Below, piece after piece: positions 10,276 to 20,423 of a DNA stretch of 64,000 nucleotides (position 1 is its first letter; each line of letters opens with the position of its first letter). The notes below the pieces were generated by a model. The model saw only the letters and a program-made list of their open reading frames with translations, did no database searches and was not told where the DNA came from. The position numbers and the translations under genes are program-made. Source of the DNA: Pelagibacteraceae bacterium AG-464-P07 (GTDB lineage Bacteria; Pseudomonadota; Alphaproteobacteria; Pelagibacterales; Pelagibacteraceae); contig QCSA01000002.1 in assembly GCA_003211695.1 (NCBI GenBank), forward strand, positions 82,590 through 146,589, written 5' to 3'.

Positions 10276-11109
10276 TTGTTAGAGACACTAGATCAAAATC
10301 AAATTATATTTTTTGCCACTGTTATGGCTTTAACAGCAATTCCCGTTGGTTTTATTGCTGGATTATTTGGAGTTGGTGGAGGATTAATAACGGTGCCTGT
10401 ACTTTTTTATATTTTTAATTCTATGGAATTAGATAGATCATTTATCATGCATTTAGCCGTTGGTACTTCTTTTGCAATTATAATTCCTACCTCATTTATT
10501 TCGACTATGACTCATATGAAATTTAAAGCAGTGGATTTTGATATTGTCAAAAGTTTTGGAGCTTTTGTAGTAATTGGAATTATCATAGGAACTATTTTTG
10601 CTGTAATTTTAAAGACTGCGTATTTAATTCTCTTCTTTTCAGTTTTAACAATGTTGTTTGCTTTTTATTTTTTGACCTCTAAAGAAAAGACAAACAGTGT
10701 ACAACGTAAAATGAATTTGATTTATAAGGTTATTTTGGGTTTTTTATCTGGCTTTTTTATTGCTCCTATGGGAATAGGTGGAGGCTCAATTAATGTTCCT
10801 ATATTGAAAATATTTGGATACTCAATCAATAAAGCTATTGGAAGCTCTGCAGCCATAGGTTTCTTAGTTTCTACAATAGGAGCTTTGTGTTTTGTTATTT
10901 CAGGAAAGTATCTTAATATTGAAGCACCACTAAGTTTTGGATTTGTTAATATTCCAGCATTCTTAATTTTTATACCCATTACAATGCTAATGGCTAAGAT
11001 TGGAGCTATAGCAGTCCATAAAATCAATAGACGAATTATTAACAGACTATTTGGTGTTTTTCTTTTAGTAGTATCTTCTAGTTTGTTTCTTGAATATTTG
11101 AAATTTTAA
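10276..11109 (+). CDS. TauE/SafE-family sulfite exporter-like permease
   Basis: FIAGLFGVGGGLITVPVL and APMGIGGGSINVPIL repeats. TTG at 10276, just after the dusA stop, is a more plausible start than the listed 10177. Confidence 0.85.
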   Translation: MLETLDQNQIIFFATVMALTAIPVGFIAGLFGVGGGLITVPVLFYIFNSMELDRSFIMHLAVGTSFAIIIPTSFISTMTHMKFKAVDFDIVKSFGAFVVIGIIIGTIFAVILKTAYLILFFSVLTMLFAFYFLTSKEKTNSVQRKMNLIYKVILGFLSGFFIAPMGIGGGSINVPILKIFGYSINKAIGSSAAIGFLVSTIGALCFVISGKYLNIEAPLSFGFVNIPAFLIFIPITMLMAKIGAIAVHKINRRIINRLFGVFLLVVSSSLFLEYLKF

Positions 11110-11139
11110 TAATACTTTTAAAAATAATTTTTTAAGAAT

Positions 11140-12600
11140 TTATATTTTTTGATCGTATTCACCAACTTTTCTGGTTGTTTTTAGCAAGTCATCAATAAAA
11201 TTAAATATAGCTTTCATCTCAACTATTGACTGAACACTCTCTGTTACTATTACCAATGAAGGTTTGTTAGATGAAGCTCTAATAAGTCCCCAAGAACCGT
11301 CTTCCAAAGTAAACCTAATACCATTAACAGTTAAAATTTCACTTATAAATTTATCTGTTATTTTAGTTTTTCTCTCGAACAGCTCTTTGAACTTTTTTAT
11401 CATGGTACCTACAACTTTATATTTTTCTTCATCACTACAATAGGGTGCCATAGTAGGACTTTGATATGTTGTAGGTAATTCGTTCATCAAATCTGATATT
11501 TTTTTTGGTTGATTTTTATCAAGTAATTTACATACTTGGATAGCTGATAATATTCCATCATCATAACCCAACCCAATAGGTCTATTAAAAAAAAAATGCC
11601 CACTTTTTTCAAAACCAGCTAGAGACTTTTCTTCTTTTACTTTCCTTTTTATATATGAATGTCCTGTCTTCCAGTAAATTGTTTTACAAGAATTTTTTAT
11701 AAGTACCTCATCAGTTTTAAATAATCCAGTAGATTTAACATCCACTATAAATTTAGAATTTTTATGTTCAATAGATAAATTTCTTGCAATAAGAAGGCCA
11801 ATTTTATCAGAGAATATTTCGTTACCATTTTCATCAACCACACCAACTCTGTCACCATCTCCATCAAAAGCAAAACCTATATTAGCTTGATTTTTTTTAA
11901 CACAATCACTTAATGCACGAAGCATTTTTAAATCTTCTGGATTGGGGTTATATTTTGGAAAGTTATAATCAAGATTACAATCAAGTTCTATTACATCACA
12001 ACCGATATTTCTTATTATTGTTGGAACAAAAATGCCAGCTGTTCCATTTCCACAGGCGACAACCACTTTAATTTTATTTTTAATTTTTTCTTTTGAGAGA
12101 TGTTGTATGTAAATTTCTTTGAAACCATGAATTTTTTTATAAGATCCTTTACCTTCAACAAAATTATTATTTAAAACTATTTCTTTTAAATCTTTCATTT
12201 CTTCTGAAGAGTGAGTTAAGCCTTTATCAATCCCCATTTTTATTCCCGTCCATCCATTTTCATTATGACTCGCTGTGACCATTGCAACCGAATCCGCATT
12301 TAGCTCAAATTGGGAAAAATATGTCATTGGAGACAAGGATAAGCCAATGTCTTCTACATTACATCCAGTTGAAATTAATCCTTCGATCAATTTTTTTTTA
12401 ACTTCTTCGCTATACGATCTGTAGTCATGACCTACAATTACTCTAGGATTTTCTTTTCTAGTTTTTGTTTTTACCTGCGTACCAAATCCTCTACCAACAC
12501 TTGCAATTCCTTCTCCATTTATATCTTTGGGGTATAGCCACCTTGCGTCGTATTCTCTAAACCCTAGAGGATTTATGTGGATAAGTGTTGACTTGTTCAT
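11140..12600 (-). CDS. Phosphomannomutase/phosphoglucomutase
   Basis: FREYDARWLYP, VTASHNENGWTGIK, FAFDGDGDRVGVVD, RASSNKPSLVI. Confidence 0.9.
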   Translation of the reverse strand: MNKSTLIHINPLGFREYDARWLYPKDINGEGIASVGRGFGTQVKTKTRKENPRVIVGHDYRSYSEEVKKKLIEGLISTGCNVEDIGLSLSPMTYFSQFELNADSVAMVTASHNENGWTGIKMGIDKGLTHSSEEMKDLKEIVLNNNFVEGKGSYKKIHGFKEIYIQHLSKEKIKNKIKVVVACGNGTAGIFVPTIIRNIGCDVIELDCNLDYNFPKYNPNPEDLKMLRALSDCVKKNQANIGFAFDGDGDRVGVVDENGNEIFSDKIGLLIARNLSIEHKNSKFIVDVKSTGLFKTDEVLIKNSCKTIYWKTGHSYIKRKVKEEKSLAGFEKSGHFFFNRPIGLGYDDGILSAIQVCKLLDKNQPKKISDLMNELPTTYQSPTMAPYCSDEEKYKVVGTMIKKFKELFERKTKITDKFISEILTVNGIRFTLEDGSWGLIRASSNKPSLVIVTESVQSIVEMKAIFNFIDDLLKTTRKVGEYDQKI

Positions 12601-12690
12601 TTTTTCTTATGTAATATTTTCAATAATTTTACAGTATAATTTTATCTTGATTTATTTTTGTTAATGTTCTATTAATGTTCTATTGATTTA

Positions 12691-12737
12691 GCAATTTATA
12701 TAGTATATTTAGGTATTATACATACAACATATAGTTG
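12691..12737 (+). promoter_or_regulatory. Candidate tandem NrdR boxes upstream of nrdA
   Basis: GCAATTTATATAGTAT (12691-12706) and ATACAACATATAGTTG (12722-12737), 31 bp apart start to start; each resembles the NrdR box consensus acaCwATATATwGtgt. Confidence 0.5.
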
Positions 12738-12772
12738 ATTTTACATAAAGACTTAACAATATTGTTATTTTT

Positions 12773-14692
12773 ATGAATAAAAACCTGTCTTTGGCAATAG
12801 AGAAAGCTGTCCGTAATTTCCCATCAAAACATGAAATTAAAGATCTTGATAAAAGACCGGATCTTTTTTCATTAACACAAGAAACTGAGTTATTTCAAAA
12901 TGATAAGGGTATAACTGTAACAATAGATAGATCCAAAGATTCTAACTTAACTAATTTTGGTAAAGCAACTTTAAGTGATAGGTATTTAGGACTTAACGAA
13001 TCCTTCCAAGATTTATTTGCAAGAGTCGCTAGCACATATGCTGACAACAACTTACATGGACAAAAAATTTATAACTACATCAGTGATTTATGGTTTATGC
13101 CAGCAACTCCAATTTTATCAAACGGCGGCACGACAAGAGGATTGCCCATTTCTTGTTTTTTAAACGAAGCTGGAGATAGTCTTGAAGGAATACTTGATCT
13201 ATGGAGTGAAAATGTTTGGTTAGCTGCTAAAGGTGGTGGCATAGGTAGTTATTGGGGCAATCTCCGATCTATTGGAGAAAAAATTGGAAAAGTTGGTAAA
13301 ACTTCTGGAATTATTCCATTTATAAAGGTGATGGATTCTTTAACGATGGCAATTAGCCAAGGATCTTTAAGGAGAGGTTCGGCAGCCTGTTATTTACCAA
13401 TCGACCATCCAGAAATTGAAGAGTTTATTGAGATGAGAAGACCGACCGGAGGTGATCCAAATAGAAAATCACTAAATTTACATCACGGCATTTTGGTAAG
13501 TGACGCCTTTATGCGTGCAGTAGAAACTGATGATCAGTGGGCTCTAAAGAGTCCAAAAAATGGAATTATTCATACAACTGTTTCTGCAAGAAATTTATGG
13601 ATAAGATTGTTAACAGCTAGAATTGAAACTGGTGAACCATATATTATTTTTATAGATACAGTTAACAGGTTAATTCCACAACACCACAAACTAGCTGGAT
13701 TAAATATAAAAACTTCTAATTTATGTAGCGAAATTACTTTACCAACTGGAATTGATAAGGACGGAAAAGATAGAACAGCAGTTTGTTGTTTATCTTCGCT
13801 CAATTTAGAAAAATATGATGAGTGGAAGGATGATGAAAATTTTATCAAAGATGTGATGAGATTTCTAGATAACGTCCTGACCGACTTTATTGAAAAAGCG
13901 CCTAATTCATTTAAAGATGCTAAGTATTCAGCTATGAGAGAAAGAAGTGTAGGTCTTGGAGTAATGGGTTTGCATTCTTATTTTCAGAAAAATATGATTC
14001 CATTGGAGACTGTAATGAGCAAAGTTTGGAACAACAAAATATTTAAAAATATCAAGGAAAAAGTTGATGATGCATCAAAAATCCTTGCAGAAGAAAAAGG
14101 CCCTTGCCCAGATGCAGCAGAATATGGTTTTAATGAGAGATTTTCTAATAAAACAGCGATTGCCCCAACAGCATCAATTTCAATAATTTGTGGGGGAACA
14201 TCGCCAGGTGTTGAGCCTATTGTTGCAAATAGTTATACGCACAAAACTCTTTCGGGGTCTTACAATGTAAGAAATAGATATTTAGAAAAAATACTAGAAA
14301 AATATGACAAAAATAATGATGAAATTTGGTCTAGCATTACTACCAACCAAGGATCAGTATCACATTTAGATTTTTTAACCAATCTTGAGAAAGATGTATT
14401 CAAAACAGCGTTTGAGCTTGATCAGAAATGGATTGTTGAATTGGGTGCTGATCGTACGCCCTACATTTCTCAGGCACAATCGATTAATATTTTTTTACCA
14501 GCTGACGTTAATAAAAAAGAACTTCATCAAATACATTTTCAAGCATGGAAAAAAGGATTAAAAAGCCTATATTATTGTAGATCAAAATCTATTCAAAGAG
14601 CAGAAAATGTTAATGGTGAATTGTTAGAAATTTACTCAAAAAATGAATCAGGTGAAGAAATAGATTATGACGAGTGTTTATCATGTCAGTAG
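12773..14692 (+). CDS. nrdA: Class I ribonucleotide reductase alpha subunit
   Basis: FMPATPILSNGGT, SNLCSEITLP, IAPTASISIICGGTSPGVEP, C-terminal CLSC. Confidence 0.93.
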   Translation: MNKNLSLAIEKAVRNFPSKHEIKDLDKRPDLFSLTQETELFQNDKGITVTIDRSKDSNLTNFGKATLSDRYLGLNESFQDLFARVASTYADNNLHGQKIYNYISDLWFMPATPILSNGGTTRGLPISCFLNEAGDSLEGILDLWSENVWLAAKGGGIGSYWGNLRSIGEKIGKVGKTSGIIPFIKVMDSLTMAISQGSLRRGSAACYLPIDHPEIEEFIEMRRPTGGDPNRKSLNLHHGILVSDAFMRAVETDDQWALKSPKNGIIHTTVSARNLWIRLLTARIETGEPYIIFIDTVNRLIPQHHKLAGLNIKTSNLCSEITLPTGIDKDGKDRTAVCCLSSLNLEKYDEWKDDENFIKDVMRFLDNVLTDFIEKAPNSFKDAKYSAMRERSVGLGVMGLHSYFQKNMIPLETVMSKVWNNKIFKNIKEKVDDASKILAEEKGPCPDAAEYGFNERFSNKTAIAPTASISIICGGTSPGVEPIVANSYTHKTLSGSYNVRNRYLEKILEKYDKNNDEIWSSITTNQGSVSHLDFLTNLEKDVFKTAFELDQKWIVELGADRTPYISQAQSINIFLPADVNKKELHQIHFQAWKKGLKSLYYCRSKSIQRAENVNGELLEIYSKNESGEEIDYDECLSCQ

Positions 14693-15687
14693 CAAAATTA
14701 TCAAAAGAAACAATAACACCTAATAAAAAAGGACTACTTGTTGGAAATCCTGTTTATAAACCATTCAGATATCCTTGGTGTTATGATGCATGGTTAACTC
14801 AACAACGTATTCATTGGTTACCAGAAGAGGTCCCTTTGGGTGACGACGTTCGAGATTGGCAAAAAAACTTAAATCAATCTGAGAAGAATTTATTAACACA
14901 AATTTTTAGATTTTTTACCCAAGCAGATGTTGAGGTTAATAATTGCTATATCAGGCATTACATGAATGTTTTTAAACCTACTGAAGTTCTAATGATGATG
15001 TCTGCTTTTGCATCCATGGAGACAATTCATATAGCTGCTTATTCACATTTATTAGATACCATAGGGATGCCGGAAGCTGAGTATTCTGCTTTTTTAAAAT
15101 ATAAACAAATGAAAGATAAATATGATTATATGCAGAGTTTTGATATTAAGTCGAATCACAACATTGCAAAAACAATCGCTGTATTTAGTGCATTTACCGA
15201 AGGCTTACAATTATTTGCAAGTTTTGCAATCTTACTAAACTTTCCAAGACAAAATAAAATGAAAGGCATGGGTCAAATTGTTACTTGGTCAGCAAGAGAT
15301 GAAACTTTACATTGTAACTCAATGATAAGATTGTTTAATGAATTTGTAAAAGAAAACCCAGAAATTTGGAATGATAAATTAAAAAAAGAAATCTATGAAG
15401 CTTGTCGTATAATTATATCTCATGAAGATGCATTTATTGATTTAGCTTTTGAGATGGGACCAATAAATGGACTTACACCTAAAGAAATCAAACAATATAT
15501 TAGATGGATTGGAAATAGAAGATTAATACAATTAGGATTAAAACCAATCTATGATGTAGATAAAAATCCTCTCACATGGCTTGATACAATGCTTAATGCA
15601 GTTGAACACATGAATTTTTTTGAGGGAAGATCTACCGAGTATTCAAGAGCATCTACAAAAGGTACTTGGGCCGAAGCTTTTTCCTAA
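14674..15687 (+). CDS. nrdB: Class I ribonucleotide reductase beta subunit
   Basis: ASMETIHIAAYSHLLDTIG, WSARDETLHCNSMIRLFNEF; Tyr retained four residues after the metal-ligand His. Confidence 0.93.
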   Translation: MFIMSVAKLSKETITPNKKGLLVGNPVYKPFRYPWCYDAWLTQQRIHWLPEEVPLGDDVRDWQKNLNQSEKNLLTQIFRFFTQADVEVNNCYIRHYMNVFKPTEVLMMMSAFASMETIHIAAYSHLLDTIGMPEAEYSAFLKYKQMKDKYDYMQSFDIKSNHNIAKTIAVFSAFTEGLQLFASFAILLNFPRQNKMKGMGQIVTWSARDETLHCNSMIRLFNEFVKENPEIWNDKLKKEIYEACRIIISHEDAFIDLAFEMGPINGLTPKEIKQYIRWIGNRRLIQLGLKPIYDVDKNPLTWLDTMLNAVEHMNFFEGRSTEYSRASTKGTWAEAFS

Positions 15688-15695
15688 TTAACAAA

Positions 15696-16820
15696 TTATC
15701 TTTGATTTAAAAGTACCACTTTTCTATGATCACTTCCTTTGTATTTTGAAAGTGGCCTAATCAATTTGTTAGAGGCATATTGCTCTATAATATGTGCTGA
15801 CCATCCAGTAATTCTTGCAATAACAAATATAGGAGTAAAAAAATCTGTATCAAAACCCATTAAATGATAAGTGGGCCCAGTTGGAAAATCCAAATTAGGA
15901 TGAATATTTTTTTTCTCAATCATTTCTTTTTCTATAATTTCACTAATTTTATATAAATTTTTATCTTTTTTAAGTTTAGAAACTTTCAAAAAATATTTTT
16001 TCATAGTTGGAACTCTAGAGTCTCCACTTTTATAAACTCTGTGGCCAAAACCCATTACTACTTGTTTTTTATTTAAATTATCAATTAACCAACTTTTTGC
16101 TTTGTTTGGTGTTTTAATTTTTTTCATCATATTCATGACTTCTTCGTTAGCTCCACCATGCAACGGTCCCTTCAAACTAGCAATAGCTCCTGTTATTGCG
16201 CTATAAATATCAGACAAGCTGCTAGTAATTGTTCTTGCCGTAAATGTAGAAACGTTGAAACTATGTTCAGCATATAAAATTAGAGAAACATCAAATGCTT
16301 TTACAATCTCTTTTTGTGGAATTTTACCAAAACACATGTAAAAAAAATTTTCAGAAAATGATAACTCTTTTTTAGGTTTTATTATCTTTTTACCTTTTCT
16401 GATTCTAAAAAAAGCTGCAATAGCAGTTGGAGTTTTAGCAAAAATTTTCATTATTTTTCTCATATTTGCCTTTGGAGAATTATCGGATGTATCCTTATCT
16501 TCTAAACCCATGACACTAACGATAGTTCTTGAAACATCCATTGGATGAGCTTTTTTTGGTATGTGTTTTATTATTTCTCTCATATTTGTTGTGATATTTC
16601 TATTTTCTTTTTCTTCTTTCTTGAATTTATTAAGTTGAATACCGTTTGGTAGATTTCCATTAAGTATTAGATAAGCAACTTCTTCGAAACTACACATTTC
16701 ACATAAATCTTGGACAGCATAACCTCTATAAGTAAGAGAGTTAATTTCGGGCATTACTTGTGAAATTGTTGTTTCATCAACAACAATACCTAGCAAACCT
16801 TTTTTAATTTCATCAGTCAT
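15696..16820 (-). CDS. Citrate/2-methylcitrate synthase
   Basis: GLLGIVVDETTIS...LTYRGYAVQDL; LKGPLHGGANEEVM; GFGHRVYKSGDSRVP. PrpD-like gene adjacent. Confidence 0.88.
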   Translation of the reverse strand: MTDEIKKGLLGIVVDETTISQVMPEINSLTYRGYAVQDLCEMCSFEEVAYLILNGNLPNGIQLNKFKKEEKENRNITTNMREIIKHIPKKAHPMDVSRTIVSVMGLEDKDTSDNSPKANMRKIMKIFAKTPTAIAAFFRIRKGKKIIKPKKELSFSENFFYMCFGKIPQKEIVKAFDVSLILYAEHSFNVSTFTARTITSSLSDIYSAITGAIASLKGPLHGGANEEVMNMMKKIKTPNKAKSWLIDNLNKKQVVMGFGHRVYKSGDSRVPTMKKYFLKVSKLKKDKNLYKISEIIEKEMIEKKNIHPNLDFPTGPTYHLMGFDTDFFTPIFVIARITGWSAHIIEQYASNKLIRPLSKYKGSDHRKVVLLNQR

Positions 16821-16910
16821 TGTTCATTTATGACAGTCGTTATAACAGATATTGATAATTTTTATCAAAATTATCTCTTTTTTCCGTTACTATTTTTTTA
16901 ACAAAATACA

Positions 16911-18413
16911 TTAAAAAATACCTTTTTTATTATTATTTTTTAATTTTCTTTCATCAACTTCAATATTTAGTTTGTGCAACTCACCAGACTTAATTTTTTT
17001 TAAATTTTGAACATCTTTCAAAAATCTATTACTTTCACTAATTCTAACAATTCCGTTAGTTAAGATTAAAAATTTTTCAATATAATTTACCCTTTTAAAT
17101 GGATGAGAACCATATGTATGTGCGTTTGCCCTCTCTAAAGATTCAATTATTTTTTTTCCATCTTTCATTTTTAAAACTACTTTTGCTCCAAAGGATTTTT
17201 TTTTGGGATCAGGATGATGATATTTTTTTGTCCAAACTTTATTTTCGTGAGTTTCTATTTTATGCCATAACTCAACAGTAGATTTTTGGTGAGATCTTTT
17301 TTTATTATAGGATTTTATATGGTGCCATTTTCCATCTTTTAAGGCTACAGCAAATATATACATGATCGAGTGATCAAGTGTTTCTCGACTTGCATTGGGG
17401 TCATATTTTTGAGGATCATTTGCTCCAGTGCCAATTACATTGTGGGTATGATGGCTTGTGTAAATATCTATTTTTTTTATTTTTGAAAAATCATCGATCT
17501 TTTTATTTAGCTTAATAGCTATATCTATCAAAGCTTGTGCCTGATATTCAGCTGAGTGTTCTTTTGTGTAAGTTTCTAAAATTGCTTTCTTTTGCTCATT
17601 TTTGTTTGGTAGTGGAATTAAGTATCTTGCTTTTTCTCCATCTAATATTTGAGCAATAATGCTATCTTCTCCTTCATAAATAGGACTTGGGGCATCTTCA
17701 CCTCTCATCACTCTATCTATTGCTTCGATCGCAAGTTTCCCAGCATGCGCTGGTGCAAAAGCTTTCCAACTTGATATTGTCCCTTTCCTCGACTGTCTTG
17801 TTGATATTGTTGTGTGTAAAGTCTGTTGTATGCCTTGATATATAATTTCAGTATTTAGCTTTAATAATGAGCCTAATCCAGCAGCTATGCTTGGTCCCAA
17901 ATGTGCAATATGATCAATTTTATGTTTATGTAAACATATGCCTTTTACTAAATTAACTTGAATTTCATAAGCTGAAATTATTCCTCTTAAAAGATTAAAA
18001 CCATTTAAACTTTTTTGTTGAGCAACAGCTAATATAGGAGGAATATTATCACCGGGATGACTGTAATCGGCTGCTAAAAAAGTATCATGAAAATCTAATT
18101 CTCTAACTGCTGTTCCATTAGCCCATGCTGACCATTCACAATTGAACTTTTTTTTTGAAGATATTCCAAAAATTGAAGCACCATTTTTTCTTGGATGCTT
18201 CATCGCCATTTGCCTAGCTGTAATTACAGGCTTTCTGTTTAAAGATGCTATAGCAACAGAGGCATTATCAATTAATCTATTGATAACCATTTCTATTGCT
18301 GACTCATTTAGTGGAGCTTTGTCAGATGCAACTTCAGCTAATTTCCATGCTAATTGATTTTGCTTTTTTAGCTTAATCTTTGATGGATATACTTTTACAA
18401 TAAATTTTTTCAA
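16911..18413 (-). CDS. MmgE/PrpD family 2-methylcitrate dehydratase
   Basis: [49 protein letters not shown]. Confidence 0.88.
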   Translation of the reverse strand: MKKFIVKVYPSKIKLKKQNQLAWKLAEVASDKAPLNESAIEMVINRLIDNASVAIASLNRKPVITARQMAMKHPRKNGASIFGISSKKKFNCEWSAWANGTAVRELDFHDTFLAADYSHPGDNIPPILAVAQQKSLNGFNLLRGIISAYEIQVNLVKGICLHKHKIDHIAHLGPSIAAGLGSLLKLNTEIIYQGIQQTLHTTISTRQSRKGTISSWKAFAPAHAGKLAIEAIDRVMRGEDAPSPIYEGEDSIIAQILDGEKARYLIPLPNKNEQKKAILETYTKEHSAEYQAQALIDIAIKLNKKIDDFSKIKKIDIYTSHHTHNVIGTGANDPQKYDPNASRETLDHSIMYIFAVALKDGKWHHIKSYNKKRSHQKSTVELWHKIETHENKVWTKKYHHPDPKKKSFGAKVVLKMKDGKKIIESLERANAHTYGSHPFKRVNYIEKFLILTNGIVRISESNRFLKDVQNLKKIKSGELHKLNIEVDERKLKNNNKKGIF

Positions 18414-18425
18414 TTTTTTTTTTGA

Positions 18426-19025
18426 CTAATTAAAGAGTATAATTATAGCCGTAATAATTAGTAAAACAGCCAAAAAATATTCTATGATTTTTTTTATTTT
18501 GGCATTTTTTATAAGTATTTTTATCGAAGAACCAAATAAAGCCCATAAACAAATTGACGGAAAACATATAAAGGGAGCTGTTAAAGCAACAAAAGTGGTT
18601 GCTAAATAAAAGTTTTCATTTACAGGAAAAAAAGCTGTTGAAGCGGTTAATGCAACAACCCAGGCTTTTGGGTTCATAAATTGAAAAAGCGCAGCTTCAT
18701 ATAACTTTAGAGGCCTGCCTGATTCTTTTTTATGTTCGGAAAAGGATCCAATAATTTTCCAACCTAAATAAAGCAGGTAAAAAAAACATAGCCATTTCAA
18801 ATAATTTTGAACTAATGGATATTTTTGAAATAAATTTCCTAAACCAAAGCAAACAAGAGTGATTTGAATAACATGACCAAAAGGAATACCAATTAAATGT
18901 GGAATAGTTTTTTTAAAACCAAATTTAATTCCAGAGGCGGTAAGCATTGCATTGTTAGGTCCTGGAGTCACAAACATTACAAAATAATAACTTATTAAAG
19001 CAAAAAATAGTTTTAACTCAATCAT
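18426..19025 (-). CDS. LysE family translocator
   Basis: VTPGPNNAMLTASGIKFGFKKTIPHLIGIPFGH. Confidence 0.85.
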   Translation of the reverse strand: MIELKLFFALISYYFVMFVTPGPNNAMLTASGIKFGFKKTIPHLIGIPFGHVIQITLVCFGLGNLFQKYPLVQNYLKWLCFFYLLYLGWKIIGSFSEHKKESGRPLKLYEAALFQFMNPKAWVVALTASTAFFPVNENFYLATTFVALTAPFICFPSICLWALFGSSIKILIKNAKIKKIIEYFLAVLLIITAIIILFN

Positions 19026-19710
19026 TAATATATTTTTGAATTATTTCTTCCAATCCAACAAAATTTTTAATTAAATGATCATAATGAATTTGATCTGGTT
19101 TTTTTTCCGTATAACCATTTTCGATTAATATAAAAGGAATTTTAGCTGCTTTTGCGGCAGTAGAATCTGTTTCACTATCTCCAATCATAATACTTTTTTT
19201 CAAATTTCCACCAATAATTTCGATAGTATTTATTAGATGTCTAGGATCGGGTTTATTGTAATTAAATGTATTACCACCAGCTATGTAGTCAAAAAAATCA
19301 TAAAATTTATTTTTTTTTAAAAGATCTATTGATAAATGTTCTTGCTTATTGGTGCATACAGCCATTGAAATAGAATTTTTCTTGCACCAGTTTAAAAAGC
19401 CCAATACTCCCACCCTTGGTTTGCTTTTGTTATAAATATTTTGACTATAATAATTTATAAATTCTTTTGTCATTTCTTCATTTTCATTTTTGTTTGTTTT
19501 TTTAATTTTTCCAGTTCTTTCAGCTATTTCATGTATTGATTTTTTAATCATTGCTTTTGCTCCTCGACCTGCTAATTTTTTAATGTCGTCTAATTTTTTT
19601 TCTACATAACCAAATTTTTTCATTACGTGATTGTGGGCATTCATTAAATCAGGTGCCGTATCTACTAATGTACCATCTAGATCAAATAAAATTGTTAGTT
19701 TTTGACTCAT
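19018..19710 (-). CDS. HAD-superfamily phosphoglycolate phosphatase-like hydrolase
   Basis: LFDLDGTLVDTAPDLMNAHN; KPDPRHLINTIEIIGG; MIGDSETDSTAAKAA. Confidence 0.87.
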   Translation of the reverse strand: MSQKLTILFDLDGTLVDTAPDLMNAHNHVMKKFGYVEKKLDDIKKLAGRGAKAMIKKSIHEIAERTGKIKKTNKNENEEMTKEFINYYSQNIYNKSKPRVGVLGFLNWCKKNSISMAVCTNKQEHLSIDLLKKNKFYDFFDYIAGGNTFNYNKPDPRHLINTIEIIGGNLKKSIMIGDSETDSTAAKAAKIPFILIENGYTEKKPDQIHYDHLIKNFVGLEEIIQKYIND

Positions 19711-19781
19711 TTTAAAAAGTATTAATAAGAAATATTTTGTGAGTTATTATAATTAATTTAGTATTGTAAAGATAATTTTTC

Positions 19782-20420
19782 ATGAATTCAAAAAATAAAA
19801 AAAATCTTGCATTACAAGAAAAACAAAAGCAAAACAGTATTCGTAATAAATTTATGGCAAATGGAGTAACTTTGGTTGCTCCCGATACAATTTTTTTATC
19901 AGCAAATACAAAGATTGGAAAAAATGTTGTAATCAATCCTTACGTAGTAATTGGTTCAAACGTAAAAATTGGAAATAATGTGGAAATTTTGTCATTCACA
20001 CACATTGAAAGTGCAAAAATTGAAAATAACGTAAAAGTAGGGCCCTTTTCTAGAATTAGACCTGGAACAGTTTTATCCAAAGGGTCAAGAGTCGGCAATT
20101 TTGTAGAAATTAAGAATAGCAAAGTTGGGGCCGAAACAAAGATAAACCATTTGTCTTATGTTGGTGATGCAATAATAGGTAAGTCTGCAAACATAGGAGC
20201 TGGAACAATAACTTGTAATTATGATGGTAAAAGAAAATACAGAACAAAAATTCATAATGAAGCTTTTATCGGTTCCAATTCTTCATTGGTGGCACCCGTG
20301 ACAATTGGAAAACAATCTGTTGTAGGAGCTGGTTCTGTGATAACAAAAAATGTTAGGAAAAGATCCTTAGCCTTAACAAGAGCTAAACAAATTGAGAAAA
20401 AAAATTATAAAAAAAATTAA
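19782..20420 (+). CDS. GlmU-like acetyltransferase, C-terminal (left-handed beta helix) domain only
   Basis: RNKFMANGVTLVAPDTIFLSANTKIGKNV...GPFSRIRPGT...HLSYVGDA.IG..ANIGAGTITCNYDGKRKYRT; no uridyltransferase domain upstream. Confidence 0.85.
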   Translation: MNSKNKKNLALQEKQKQNSIRNKFMANGVTLVAPDTIFLSANTKIGKNVVINPYVVIGSNVKIGNNVEILSFTHIESAKIENNVKVGPFSRIRPGTVLSKGSRVGNFVEIKNSKVGAETKINHLSYVGDAIIGKSANIGAGTITCNYDGKRKYRTKIHNEAFIGSNSSLVAPVTIGKQSVVGAGSVITKNVRKRSLALTRAKQIEKKNYKKN

Positions 20421-20423
20421 TTT

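Noticed and set aside
511-11027. Antisense ORFs in the track (e.g. 511-720 -, 1165-1407 -, 10722-11027 -)
   Set aside because: They lie opposite well-supported conserved genes and show no recognisable family; shadow ORFs.
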